In this document: piece after piece, positions 1 to 8,517 of the stretch | Layout of the letters: every line of letters starts with the position of its first letter | How positions within the stretch are numbered: the stretch's first letter is position 1 | Assembly (NCBI GenBank): GCA_004431415.1 | Contig: QPMI01000431.1 | Span: 1 to 44,176, forward strand | Length of the DNA: 44,176 nt | Direction: 5' to 3' | Origin: Cyanophora paradoxa | Taxonomy: Eukaryota; Glaucocystophyceae; Cyanophorales; Cyanophoraceae | Notes under the pieces: generated by a model | What the model saw: only the letters and a program-made list of their open reading frames with translations | What the model was told of the DNA's origin: nothing | The model's database searches: none | Position numbers and translations under genes: made by a program

Positions 1-23
1 GCTTCAAAGGAGTTCGATTCCAT
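1..23 (-). CDS. possible N-terminus of a gene running off the left edge
   Basis: A minus-strand ATG at 23-21 opens a reading frame (MESNSFE) that leaves the window. A T-rich stretch followed by CCCC lies just upstream, resembling a weak form of the late box used by the neighbouring genes. Too short to assign a product. Confidence 0.2.
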
Positions 24-189
24 GCTGGGGAAAATATCAGACTGACATTCAGTCTAAGCACCATGGTCGTTACTTTAAACGACACAGCACCGCAGAAGAG
101 GCCGCCCCGATTATGATCGCATGGCGAGACTCTGCATGGTGCACAGGCCCATCTCAACTTTCCTACGCAAGACCCGAGACTTGCGGAAG

Positions 190-1204
190 TTAGAGATCAT
201 GCGAGAGCGTCTTGTCCACCGTGCCGTCGTCCGGACCACGAGATTTTCTCCGTTGACGTCTCGCCCTCCAGTACTCCTTGGATCCGATCGGACGGGGCGG
301 CTCCTCGGCCTTGTAGACGTAAGGACGTCCAGGGGGTTCGTAGAGTTTTGGAAGAATCGATGATAAGGCAGTGGTTATCCTGCGTGTACTTATCGAGCAG
401 GTAGTAGAAGGCGCGCTGGGAGATGATGTCGCCCCACTCCTTTGCGAGGGCCTCGCGCTGCATCGCCTGCGAGCACTTGAAAATGACAGCCAGATCAGTA
501 TTGGAGCGCAGGACGGATTGATGCCCTTGCATACTGCGTCGTGATAAGGGTCATGATTTGTAGTGGCGCCCCGCCACGAACAGCTCGTTGAGGCCTCGTC
601 GTACGCAGCCGCGAGTCGGAAATCACGTCGTCGAGCAGCACGAAAATCGCGGATCGACGGATCTTCCTTTCCGGCCAGCACGTCTTCCGACTTGTTGTGC
701 TGCATGATCGCCTGCTGCCTTCTGAATAAATGGAAGAGCACCCCCGGGTTGTACTTGGGCCAGATGAAGCGCTGCGGGATGTACTGCTTCCAGTACCCGT
801 TCAGGCGATCGGTCTGGCTGATCACGATACCCCCGGAAGGTGCCGAGAGGTTGAACATGAGATCGCGAAGGAAAAGGACTTGCCCGTGCGCCGCTTGCCG
901 ACGCAGACGACGGTGGCGTCCGGCTTGACGGTGTTCACGTCGAACCACTTAAGTTCGGGAGGCAGGCCATGCGCTCGATGCCGCCCGTCTTCGAGTTGTC
1001 GAGGAAGGCGTTTACTGCTCGGGCGTGAGCTGCATGCCGTCCTCTGTCATGCCCATCGCGCAGCTGGCGCCGGCGGCGGGGGCGTGCCCGAGCCCGAGCC
1101 GGTGGCCTGGCCGGCGGGGGCGGGGCCGCGGGCGCTGTGCCCTGGGCTGGGCGGCCTGGGCTTGGCCGCCTTCGGCTTCTTCGGCTTCTTGGGTCCTTGG
1201 CCAT
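190..1204 (-). CDS. A32-like DNA packaging ATPase (FtsK/HerA type), frame-broken
   Basis: Packaging ATPases of this family pump viral DNA into the empty capsid. The P-loop is readable as GKRRTGKSF near 905-880. It is followed by an intact stretch (about 870-660) that includes GGIVISQTDRLNGYW. The Walker B segment LLDDVIS lies near 645-625, followed by an ITTQYA-type segment near 560-545 and the frame ending at 190. A basic, proline-rich N-terminus starts near 1204. The gene is broken by at least five apparent single-base shifts (near 1015, 950, 870, 640-590, 520 and 355), yet all motifs survive in the right order. This suggests sequencing indels rather than decay, though a true pseudogene is not excluded. 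It is divergent from the resolvase at 1241, with a 36-bp shared promoter gap. Confidence 0.8.
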
Positions 1205-1240
1205 TTTACCCCTTCATTCAGATTTTCTTGTGACCTCGGG

Positions 1241-1715
1241 ATGAAGATTCTCGGCGTGGATGTGGGGGTCATTAATTTCGCCTGGTGCCTCATCGAATTC
1301 GATCCGCAGACAAAGAATCCCAGATTCTCGACTGGCAAAAGATCGCCCTCTTCCCGTCTGCGCGCTGCTGTGGCCGCCTGTTGCGCGCCTGGTTGAGGTT
1401 ACTCGCGGCCATAGCGCCTTCGGCCTTCCCGACCAGATCGCGATCGAGGGCCAGAGGACGGGAATCAATCGCTGCATCGAGTGCACGCTCCACGCCCTCC
1501 TGTACGGGCGTGCGCGCATCGTGAGCCCGCGCGCCATCAAGCACTTCTTCAAGATCTCGAACCCGAGCTACAAGGAGCGCAAGCGCGGCGCCGTGGACAA
1601 GTGTCGCGACCTTGTACCCGCCGAGCTCGCCGGCATCGCGGATCGAAACGGCAAGCTAGACGACCTCTGCGACGCCTACTTAATCGCCCTCTACGCCGCC
1701 CTCAATCCGTTGTGA
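1241..1715 (+). CDS. RuvC-like (A22-type) Holliday junction resolvase
   Basis: This enzyme class resolves branched DNA during replication and packaging. Acidic residues of the RNase H-fold active site are visible: D7 in MKILGVDVGVINFAW, a Glu in QIAIEGQRTG, and the C-terminal KLDDLCDAYL motif. The Y.ERKRGAVDKC segment between them is typical of viral A22/RuvC proteins. The frame changes once between about 1330 and 1410: the N-terminus reads in the frame of the ATG at 1241, the rest in the frame ending at 1713-1715. The segment after the shift is clean. A TTTTCTTG box lies at about 1223-1230. Length (about 158 codons) fits viral homologues. Paired divergently with the packaging ATPase, a common arrangement of late maturation genes. 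Confidence 0.82.
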
Positions 1716-1726
1716 TCCCATTGTGA

Positions 1727-1733
1727 TTTCTAG
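1727..1733 (+). promoter_or_regulatory. late-type TTTCTA box
   Basis: TTTCTAG 15 nt before the ATG at 1748. It is one member of a box family found before most genes of the GC-rich half. Confidence 0.5.
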
Positions 1734-1747
1734 GCCCCGCCCGCCAG

Positions 1748-1912
1748 ATGGGATCCTCGTGCCGCAAGCCCAGGCCCCTCTGCTGCGAAATCTGCCGCCT
1801 GTCGCAGACCAAGCGCGGCTGGGTGCTCAAGGCGGGCGTCTACGTCTGCTGCGCCCGGTGCGCCGTCCGCTACTACGCACTTTTTTCTGAAGGCTGCTAC
1901 ATCCGTAGCTAG
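1748..1912 (+). CDS. small cysteine-rich (zinc-ribbon-like) protein, 54 aa
   Basis: An ATG 15 nt after a TTTCTA box opens a 54-codon frame with two CxxC-like knuckles (CCEIC near residues 12-16, CCARC near residues 38-42), plus further Cys residues at both ends. The spacing fits a single zinc ribbon. It sits first in a tandem of three Cys-rich small genes (1748-2647). Its 3' end overlaps the TTTTTTCTGA box of the next gene. No named family recognised; a role in DNA or RNA binding is inferred from the fold only. Confidence 0.55.
   Translation: MGSSCRKPRPLCCEICRLSQTKRGWVLKAGVYVCCARCAVRYYALFSEGCYIRS
1881..1890 (+). promoter_or_regulatory. late-type TTTTTTCTGA box
   Basis: T-run plus CTGA inside the end of the preceding gene, 27 nt before the ATG at 1917. 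Confidence 0.45.
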
Positions 1913-1916
1913 ATCC

Positions 1917-2309
1917 ATGGAGCACGCCCACTACTGCTTCAAGTGCCGTTCCAACACCAAGCTCGCCAACGTCGAGGTGCGTACCAGCAAGAACAACCGC
2001 CAGGTGGCCGTCGGCTCCTGCACGCAATGCAGCGGCCGGGTCTCGCGCTTCATGCGCCGGGTCCTCGAGGAGGGGGCCCGGGAGACCAGCCCCCCGCCGC
2101 AGCGCCCCCAGGTGGCCCACGCCACTGGCCCGGCCGCCGGCTCGAGCCAGGCACCGGCAGCCCCTACGGTCCCGAAGCCCCCCGCGGCGCCCCGCGCGAG
2201 GAAGGCGGCGGCCCCGGCGGACGACTCGGCGCCCGCCGAGAGCCAAGTCCCGAAGCGCCAGCGCGCGCCGAAGAAGGCGGCGAGCGAGCCTGCGATTCTT
2301 CAGCAGTGA
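1917..2309 (+). CDS. DUF5679-like zinc-ribbon protein with basic, proline/alanine-rich tail
   Basis: The first 45 residues look like the DUF5679 zinc ribbon found in many nucleocytoviruses and small relatives: HYCFKCRSNTKL (C7, C10), a strand with basic residues, then GSCTQCSGR (C35, C38). The remaining about 85 residues are low complexity, rich in Pro, Ala, Lys and Arg, and probably disordered and nucleic-acid binding. The start is supported by the upstream TTTTTTCTGA box and by the ribbon beginning right after the ATG. Function of the family is unknown; a packaged DNA-binding or transcription-related role is possible. Confidence 0.65.
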   Translation: MEHAHYCFKCRSNTKLANVEVRTSKNNRQVAVGSCTQCSGRVSRFMRRVLEEGARETSPPPQRPQVAHATGPAAGSSQAPAAPTVPKPPAAPRARKAAAPADDSAPAESQVPKRQRAPKKAASEPAILQQ

Positions 2310-2354
2310 TTCGGCGGCGCAACTGCCCGGTGCGCCTTTTCTGAAGCTTAGCCG

Positions 2355-2647
2355 ATGGAAGGGATAATTACAGTTCAGACTCGCCGGGGTCCGGTAGACT
2401 AACTTTCCGTCCTGATTCGCAGTGCCACTGCTTCGTCTGCGACTACCCCCCCACCTGCTTCCCGGGCCACCTGCAGTTCGGCCACGAGATCACGGTGGCG
2501 CGCGTGGGCGGGCGGGCCCGCCTCGTCTGCAGGCGCTGCGCGCGCGGCCTCTTCGCCGACTTTCGCAGGATCCGCGACAGGGAGCTCACGGGCAGTATTT
2601 CTAAGTCCCTCCCCAAATTAAGAAATGGCCTCCCTGCTGTTCGATAG
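2355..2647 (+). CDS. small zinc-finger protein with uncertain 5' end
   Basis: From 2423 a frame encodes a clear four-cysteine module (CHCFVC near its start, CRRC about 30 residues later) and runs to a stop at 2645-2647, overlapping the next gene's start. No ATG exists in that frame after the preceding stop. The ATG at 2355, which has a TTTTCTGA box at 2337-2344, is in another frame. Either one indel separates them, or a very short intron is removed: a GTAGACTAAC start and GCAG end (about 29 nt) lie just before 2423 and would join the frames. Third of three tandem Cys-rich genes. Product unknown. Confidence 0.42.
2598..2604 (+). promoter_or_regulatory. late-type TTTCTAA box
   Basis: TTTCTAA 21 nt before the ATG at 2625, inside the 3' end of the upstream frame. 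Confidence 0.5.
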
Positions 2648-2888
2648 GGATATGTACCAAATGCGCAACCATTTCGAGGGCATCTACCCGCCTCGCGTGC
2701 CGCAGGAGCAGTTCCCGCGCCCGCACTACACGGACCACCGCACGCACGGGCTGAGCAGGCCGGGGGCCGCCCAGCTGCTGCAGCACCACGGGGGCGCGGC
2801 GGCGGAGCGCGACTGGTCGCCCCTCTGGATTATAGCGGGGATCCTGGTGGGGTACCTCCTCTTCCGACCCAGTGTAATTTCTCAGTGA
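2625..2888 (+). CDS. small single-pass membrane protein, probable virion component
   Basis: 87 residues. A polar, His- and Pro-rich N-terminal part is followed by one hydrophobic helix near the C-terminus (LWIIAGILVGYLLF, about residues 66-80) and a short tail. This tail-anchored layout is typical of inner-membrane virion proteins of double-jelly-roll viruses, but no family is recognised. It lies in the late gene run upstream of the capsid gene, 12 bp before the next ATG, and has its own TTTCTAA box. Confidence 0.6.
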   Translation: MASLLFDRDMYQMRNHFEGIYPPRVPQEQFPRPHYTDHRTHGLSRPGAAQLLQHHGGAAAERDWSPLWIIAGILVGYLLFRPSVISQ

Positions 2889-2900
2889 TCCCGTACCCCG

Positions 2901-3239
2901 ATGTCTCGATCTGTCCCTTACTGGGCCCCAATTGACACGCAAATTGAGATGCTGCGCGCTCGCATGCAAAAGCTGACGCTAGAGGACGACCCCACGGACG
3001 TGCCCGAGATTAAGGCGGGGTTGGCCACGCTGCCGACGGATATCGTCGAGTACATCCGCGATTGGGTGTACAGGCTGCAAGACGAGGCGCGTGCACGGCT
3101 CTGGCAAATCGTAATGGGGCAGCGGGCGGCGGCCAGCAGGAGCTTCGACGCGCAGAGGGACGCGGCCATGCGCAGGTGGGAGAGGCAGTTCCCCGAGACG
3201 TACGGGGGTGCGAACCCATATTTTTCTGGTGACGGTTAA
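2901..3239 (+). CDS. hypothetical late protein, 112 aa
   Basis: Mostly helical-looking, soluble protein with many charged residues (segments around IDTQIEMLRARMQKL and IRDWVYRLQDEARARLWQI). No transmembrane helix or known motif. A TTTCTCA variant of the late box at about 2878-2884 precedes the ATG, and a TTTTTCTGG box for the next gene lies in its last codons. Packed between two other late genes, so a minor virion protein is a fair guess. No homologue recognised. Confidence 0.55.
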   Translation: MSRSVPYWAPIDTQIEMLRARMQKLTLEDDPTDVPEIKAGLATLPTDIVEYIRDWVYRLQDEARARLWQIVMGQRAAASRSFDAQRDAAMRRWERQFPETYGGANPYFSGDG

Positions 3240-3241
3240 AC

Positions 3242-3520
3242 ATGCCGGAGACGCAGAAGAAGCCCGCGAAAAAGGCGCCCACGAACGGGCAGGAGAAGCC
3301 GACCAAGGCCGAAGTGAAGGAGGCGAAGGAGAAGCTGAAGGGACCGCCCGAATTTCCAAAGGGGCCGAAACCGCTGTACGAGGACGTCTCGCCCGGCGAA
3401 ATATTCGTGGCGATGCGCCCGACGAAGCAGGGGAAGAAGGGCGGCGATAAGAAGGACGGGAAGGAAGACAAGGCCAAGACCGATAAAATTTCAAAGCCCA
3501 CCCCTAAGAAGAGCAAATGA
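3242..3520 (+). CDS. lysine-rich basic protein, possible DNA-condensing core protein
   Basis: 92 residues with a very high Lys content, especially at both ends (KKPAKKAPTN near the start, KKDGKEDKAKTDKISKPTPK at the end) and many Pro and Gly. Such proteins usually bind packaged DNA. A short less-charged centre (PLYEDVSPGEIFVAMRP) could be a folding or docking segment. Its stop overlaps the ATG of the next gene by 4 nt (ATGA). It has a TTTTTCTGG box at 3221-3229. Family not recognised; the role is inferred from composition. Confidence 0.55.
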   Translation: MPETQKKPAKKAPTNGQEKPTKAEVKEAKEKLKGPPEFPKGPKPLYEDVSPGEIFVAMRPTKQGKKGGDKKDGKEDKAKTDKISKPTPKKSK

Positions 3521-5445
3521 GGGGGCTCGCCTCGCGTTTTGCGCCCCGCAACGTGCTGGCAGTCCCGGGGGGCGGGGACTCGCACATCACGCCCTTCGAG
3601 AGCGATAAGTACGCGCACTTTCAGCAGATGGCCAAAACCGCGCTGCACCGCTCCGACGGGATGCGCGTCGAGGATAGGGCGAAAACCGACAAGCTCGCGG
3701 AGGTGGAGGCGCAGGCCATCGCCAACGCCTACTACATCAACAAATTCAAGGAGATGGAGTCCGGGCTCGACGAGGAGTACGAGGAGGGCTTCCGCTCCTG
3801 GCTGATGGGCCAATCCGCCTTTGCCATCGACGCCGCGAATCAAACGAACCGAAAGGCGCGGGGCGCGGGCGCGTGCGACGTGGACGGCAAGAATTTGACC
3901 ATGCTCCCGGGCGTGCGCGATTTTTGCAAGTCGAAGGAAGACCAGATCACAGAGTTCTTGAAACGCAAAAAGCGACTCGAGACCCTCGGGCCCATGAACT
4001 TGGATGACGCGTACTACTACTACAAGTACATCGTGAACGGCGAGGAGTTCAAACCGACGAGCATTTATGCGCGCGAAAACCTACCGGAGGAGAAGAAGAG
4101 CTACGCGGATAGGAACACCTCGCAGCCGTTCACCCAGGCCGAGCCACCCGGATCGGACGACGAGGGCCCGGGCCCGGACGAGGGCCGGCTGAGGGACACG
4201 CGCGCCGAGATGCGACGCCTGACGGCCGCAATGACCAAGCTCGTTAAGATTGCCGAGGGCAAGGAGCAGGAGGCGCGGATCAGAAAGAGGACAACGCGGC
4301 CATCGATGACAACGGGGCCATCGCTCTGGGTCGAATGCGCGGAGGGGCGCCAAGGAGGCGCTGATCCAGAAGGCGCTGCCGAGTAGGCGCGAACGGCCCG
4401 CAGAAGGCGGCGGGGGCGGGGGCGGTGGCGGCGGGGCGGCGGGGGCGGTGGCGGCGGGGGCGGCGGGGGCGGTGGCGGCGGGGACGACGGCGACGGAGGA
4501 GAGGGTGGCGGCGATGGTGGCGAGCCACAGCCACCGCCCCTTCCTAGCGTCCCCTCAACCCCGGCTCCATCGCCCGAAGCTTCCCCCCCGGCCGCCCCGG
4601 GCACATCCGTGGGAGCGCCCGCGGCCGGTCCTTCTGATGCCGAGCTGACGCCGGCGACGGTAGAGGCCGCGGTGAGGGGGGTGCTGGCTGCCGTGGGCGT
4701 TCCGACTGCGCCGCCGGCGACGTACGCCGCATCGTCCGCGAAGTCGAAAGACCGCAAGCTCAAGAAGGGCATAGATGCGGACGAATCCCGGGAGGCGAGG
4801 CTGGAGTCGCTGGATGCGCTGCGTAGCGCAAAGGGGGCGGCTCTTCTTGCCAAGGCGCGCAGACAGCTGATCACCGACGTGGCGGCCGATGCGGCCCCTG
4901 ACAGTGAGCTCGCGACCGTTTCGGAGTTCATCCAGACGGAGCGGCTGCAGGCGGACGTGATGGAGGCAGAGGCGACGCTTGAGGTACGCAAACGGGCACT
5001 CGAGGAGGCGGCCGAGCGCACACGCAGGCGCCGGTGGGACATTGGCCCCACGGGAGAGGTGATGCCGGCGCCCGCCGCGGGCCCAGTGCGCCCCCAGCGT
5101 GCCCCTCCCGCCCGCAAACAGCGATGGGACGTCGGCCCCGATGCAGCTCAGATTTCGGCGTTTCTCGCGGGCAACCCTGACGCGGAGGAGCGGCGCAGGT
5201 GGTTTGAGGATCAAAAGAGCGTGAAGATCCAGGGTGCCTACAGCAAGGCGCTCAAAGACATACAGAGGCGCTTCGGAAACAATGACGAGGCCCTCGGGAG
5301 CTTCGCGGAAATTGCGATTTCCCGGTACCACGCGGCCAAGGGCGTGCCCGGGCAGATTATTGCCAACGTGCCTGCGCGGCTGCTTCGAGATTATTTCTCG
5401 GGGGACGGGCCCGACATCGATTTTTGGAGGTTTGTGGACGCATAG
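3517..5445 (+). CDS. large probable virion protein with glycine-rich linker, frame-broken
   Basis: Read as one gene. The N-terminal part (3517 to about 4290) is a soluble helical region with a DDAYYYYKYI segment, ending in a coiled-coil-like stretch. A poly-glycine/aspartate and proline linker follows (about 4400-4600), then a C-terminal part (about 4610-5445) with Arg/Lys-rich helices and two RRRWDIGP / QRWDVGPD repeats near residues 130 and 160 of that part. The first frame stops at 4384-4386; the second has no ATG and opens through the G-rich tract. About three small shifts (near 4280, 4340 and inside the G-tract near 4435) join them. If the breaks are real, these would be two proteins, 3517-4386 and about 4609-5445 with a GTG start. 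It lies directly upstream of the capsid gene; function unknown. Confidence 0.5.
4405..4500 (+). repeat. G-rich low-complexity tract coding for poly-glycine
   Basis: Nearly uninterrupted GGC/GGG/GGT codons in repeats of roughly 15-21 nt (GGGGGCGGTGGCGGC type). One repeat has four G where its sisters have five, which exactly explains the loss of frame across this tract. Strong G-quadruplex potential on the plus strand. Confidence 0.75.
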
Positions 5446-5461
5446 GCGCCCATCCACAAAA

Positions 5462-5469
5462 TTTTCTCA
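5462..5469 (+). promoter_or_regulatory. late-type TTTTCTCA box of the capsid gene
   Basis: TTTTCTCA 15 nt before the ATG at 5485. A C replaces the usual A at the last-but-one position. Confidence 0.4.
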
Positions 5470-5484
5470 ACGCACCCCTAAACC

Positions 5485-6942
5485 ATGGCTTCCGCGCTCA
5501 TCTCCACCCCCACGACCGCCCTCGCGCAGTCGCTCCTGAGCTCGAACTCGTCGGTGCACGTGCCCGACTCCTTCGACACGGCGACGCCGTTCGTGGACGA
5601 GGTGCTGGAGGTCAGCCCCGTGCAGGCCTCGCCCAATTTCGACTCCGTGGTCGATTTCGTCGTGCCCCACTCCGGCCCGTTCATCTCCGATGTCTGGCTC
5701 CGGGCGACCCTGCCCGACCTTGCGGACGACACCAAATTTTACCTCCCCAAGGCCGGATTTATTTTGCTCAAGAAGGTCAAGGTGTTCGTTGGGACGCAGC
5801 TCGTGCACGAGTACGAGGGCGCCTACGATGCGATCTACGACGAGCTCGAGCAGGACCGCTCCCTCCCGCACAACGCCAACCTCATCAACGAGTGCTGGGC
5901 GCCCCAGCTCCTTCAGCGCCGCTCCAACCACGGGGCCATGAGCCTCACCATCCCACTGCGCATTCTCAACGGCTTTGGTCGCAAGAACGCCGTGCCCCTC
6001 TACAAGCTCCGCGGCACCGGCAACGACCTGAAGATCCAGATCACATTTGCGCGCCTCAACGAGCTCAACGTCACCTACGCCTCGACCGCAAACCACACGG
6101 CCGGGACCAGCGCCGGCAACCTCGAAAGCGTCAAGCTCATGGTCCGCTACACGCACGTTTCCGCCTACGAGCTGAGCCTCCAGCCCAACAGCGTTACCTA
6201 CCCCGGCAAGTTCATGCAGTCCTACGAGGTCGGCTTCAAGTCGGGCACCGCGATTCGGCTGCCCTTCACCGGAGTTTGCTACGAGCTGGTGGTCGTTGTG
6301 CGCGATGCCACGCCGACGGCGGCGGCCAAGGAGTTCTGGAAGTTCCGGCCCCTCACGAAGATCGGCCTCAAGTGCGATAATATTAAGGTGGTGGACGACT
6401 CCGTCCTGGACGCGAATTTCATCCGCACTGTCATTTGTTCGCGCGAGCACCGCAACGTGCCGACGCGCAAGTTCCTCGAGCTGCTGCAGGGCTTCGCGGC
6501 GTCCACCGACGCGGAGGCGCAAAACCTGATTACGGCGCCCGCCGCCGGGGATGTCGCCTACGACGCAAGGGAGGCCGCGGCGCTCAAGGCCCTCCAGACG
6601 GCGCTCCTTGCCAACCCCTGGTCGGGCAACGACACACCCGTCACGACCGTGGAGACGCAGGACAGGACCAACAGCGACATTGTTCCCGCCTCGACCGCGA
6701 CCGGCCAGTTCGGCGTCGAGTACATCTACTCGCTGCCCTTCGGCACCGAGGTCGGAGACGACACCAAGATGTTCGGCGGCCTGGACTTCGGCGCCTTCAA
6801 GACCGTCGAGCTCACCCTCACGACGGCCAAGACCGGCGCGGGCAACCCTCCCGCTGCCTTCGAGGGTCACGCCACCATCTACTGCCGCTACTACAACGAG
6901 ATCAGCTACGTGGGCGGCGGCGCCTACCGCCGTTTCCAGTAG
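5485..6942 (+). CDS. major capsid protein, double jelly-roll
   Basis: 485 residues, intact frame. The N-terminal half shows the VDFVVPHSGPFISDVWLRA pattern and FILLKKVKVFVGTQLVHEY, typical of the first jelly roll of nucleocytovirus-like capsid proteins. The C-terminal half carries FGGLDFGAFKTVELTLTTAK and ends with YYNEISYVGGGAYRRF, the classic C-terminal strand pattern. It would form pseudo-hexameric trimers that build an icosahedral shell over an internal membrane. Length is within the family's range. It sits between likely minor capsid genes, with its own late box. The closest lineage cannot be fixed by eye; small nucleocytovirus relatives (mriyaviruses) or Polinton-like viruses are both conceivable. 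Confidence 0.9.
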   Translation: MASALISTPTTALAQSLLSSNSSVHVPDSFDTATPFVDEVLEVSPVQASPNFDSVVDFVVPHSGPFISDVWLRATLPDLADDTKFYLPKAGFILLKKVKVFVGTQLVHEYEGAYDAIYDELEQDRSLPHNANLINECWAPQLLQRRSNHGAMSLTIPLRILNGFGRKNAVPLYKLRGTGNDLKIQITFARLNELNVTYASTANHTAGTSAGNLESVKLMVRYTHVSAYELSLQPNSVTYPGKFMQSYEVGFKSGTAIRLPFTGVCYELVVVVRDATPTAAAKEFWKFRPLTKIGLKCDNIKVVDDSVLDANFIRTVICSREHRNVPTRKFLELLQGFAASTDAEAQNLITAPAAGDVAYDAREAAALKALQTALLANPWSGNDTPVTTVETQDRTNSDIVPASTATGQFGVEYIYSLPFGTEVGDDTKMFGGLDFGAFKTVELTLTTAKTGAGNPPAAFEGHATIYCRYYNEISYVGGGAYRRFQ

Positions 6943-7020
6943 TCGCCTAGCTATAGCCCCCGCCCCTGTACGCCGATGTGAACCAATAAATTTTCCCACT
7001 GGGATCCTAACCGAGGCACG

Positions 7021-8130
7021 ATGACGAAGGGCCACTCTATGATGGACATTGGGGAGGGCTCTAAGAAGCAGCGCCAGTCGCTGAAGAACGACCTGAAGGG
7101 CGAGGTGACGGGCATCATCGAGAAGTATGCGCCCGGCACGATCATGCCCGAGGTGGCCGTGACGGATAAAACAAAGGCCGACGTCTACACGCCAGAGGAT
7201 AAGGCCCGTGGTCTGGGGTGGAACGAAGCCGTCGACACCAAGGCCCTGCCGGCCATGAAGTACACCCCGCAGATGGAGAAGCTGATGCGGATGGGCATTC
7301 GACAGCAGCTGCAGAATGCCTACCCCAACCGCCAGATCAACGAAGAGGACGTCGAGAATGCGTTCGCGCTGCGGAAGGAAATCATGATTCGCGATTTCGA
7401 CCAGTGGGCGATGACGGCCTTCGACCTGAAGCAGCCGGGTGTCGCGAAAATGCTCGAGGAATATTACCCAGAGCTGCTTGAGAGAATTACGAACATGATC
7501 GAGCAGGATATCGAAATTCAGCGGTTCGATAAATACCAGAAGGTTTTCTTCCCGATGAATTACGATGATCTCGTCATGAAGTGGGCGCGCGAGCGCGGCT
7601 GGATCAAGACGATGGAAGAAATCGAGAAGGAGAACCTGCTCGGCCCCGTGGGCCGCTACGGCTCTGCCAACCTTCGCGCCGGTTACACGCCCGACCTGTC
7701 CCCCATGTTCAACGCCCAGACCGCGCAGATCAGCGGGCCGGGCAACCTCCCCTACGGTCGGAAAGACATCGATTTCAGCAAGGGCAATCCGTTCAACGCC
7801 ATTCTCATGGACCAGCACGGCACGCGGGGCCCGGCCATGGCCACGGCGGTCCCGTATGCGGACCAGAACCTGCTCCCGTCGACCGTCAACCCCATGCCAG
7901 ATCTCGGGGAAGCCCAGGCGGATATGGGGCTAAGGAGCGGGATTGCGGAGGCGAGGGGCAAGGGCTCCGTTGCCGGGTCGACGGCGACACAGCTGGGGCT
8001 TCGGGCGACAATCCAGAATCTCGTTGGCGTCACGGCGTCAAGGCAGTCGCAAGTGCGGACCCAGATTGCCTCGAACATGTCAGAGGCGTACAAGCTGGCG
8101 GCGGACCAGTACAGGCGGATGAATACCTAG
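7021..8130 (+). CDS. probable structural protein downstream of capsid gene, 369 aa
   Basis: Intact frame. Predominantly helical first half with RDFDQWAMTAFDLKQPGVAK and MLEEYYPELLERITNMIEQD, then a loop-rich Pro/Gly/Asn second half (LGPVGRYGSANLRAGYTP onward) and an Ala/Gln-rich helical C-terminus. The pattern of a YPE motif followed by a long charged helix recalls minor structural proteins encoded next to the capsid gene in small double-jelly-roll viruses, but I cannot name the family. The ATG at 7021 is preferred; a second Met pair seven codons later is an alternative. The clear TTTTCTA box is missing here; only ATTTTCCCA occurs, at about 6989-6997. Confidence 0.6.
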   Translation: MTKGHSMMDIGEGSKKQRQSLKNDLKGEVTGIIEKYAPGTIMPEVAVTDKTKADVYTPEDKARGLGWNEAVDTKALPAMKYTPQMEKLMRMGIRQQLQNAYPNRQINEEDVENAFALRKEIMIRDFDQWAMTAFDLKQPGVAKMLEEYYPELLERITNMIEQDIEIQRFDKYQKVFFPMNYDDLVMKWARERGWIKTMEEIEKENLLGPVGRYGSANLRAGYTPDLSPMFNAQTAQISGPGNLPYGRKDIDFSKGNPFNAILMDQHGTRGPAMATAVPYADQNLLPSTVNPMPDLGEAQADMGLRSGIAEARGKGSVAGSTATQLGLRATIQNLVGVTASRQSQVRTQIASNMSEAYKLAADQYRRMNT

Positions 8131-8142
8131 AACCCCCGCTAA

Positions 8143-8149
8143 TTTCTAA
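8143..8149 (+). promoter_or_regulatory. late-type TTTCTAA box
   Basis: AATTTCTAA 16 nt before the ATG at 8165. Confidence 0.5.
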
Positions 8150-8164
8150 CGCACACGCAAGCAC

Positions 8165-8494
8165 ATGGCAGCGGCGGAGGCGACGCTGGGCGAGCAGATC
8201 GAGGCGCGCTGGGGCCGCTTCCTCGACCTGCTGGAGCCGGAGGCCAAGGAGCCGGGGGTGCGGGCGCAGATTCAGTCGCTGCGCGGAATAGGCGCCACGG
8301 CGGTCATCGTTCTATTTAGGAGGCACATCAACGCGGAGGCCGAATTAATTAAGGCGCGGGACGACGGAGTTTTCGAGAAGCTGCCGCAGGAGTACGCCTC
8401 GGCCGTGCGCTCGCTCTTCTACGGAAGCGGACCCGAGCTGCGCGAGAAACTGTGGCTTTACATCGAGCTCTTCGTCGAGCTGACATCAGAGTAA
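8165..8494 (+). CDS. hypothetical late protein, 109 aa
   Basis: Soluble, helix-rich, acidic. Notable segments are EARWGRFLDLLEPEAKE and IGATAVIVLFRRHINAEAEL, the latter mildly hydrophobic but flanked by charges and probably buried rather than membrane-spanning. An own TTTCTAA box precedes it and another (8496-8502) follows its stop. Part of the capsid gene cluster; no family recognised. Confidence 0.55.
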   Translation: MAAAEATLGEQIEARWGRFLDLLEPEAKEPGVRAQIQSLRGIGATAVIVLFRRHINAEAELIKARDDGVFEKLPQEYASAVRSLFYGSGPELREKLWLYIELFVELTSE

Positions 8495-8495
8495 A

Positions 8496-8502
8496 TTTCT
8501 AA
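8496..8502 (+). promoter_or_regulatory. late-type TTTCTAA box
   Basis: AAATTTCTAAGGG 16 nt before the ATG at 8518. Confidence 0.5.
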
Positions 8503-8517
8503 GGGGCAAGCGTAACG

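Noticed and set aside
5467-7818. 783-codon open frame on the minus strand
   Set aside because: It lies antisense to the capsid gene and the next gene. GC-rich codon bias leaves such long shadow frames, and it shows no domain and a biased composition.
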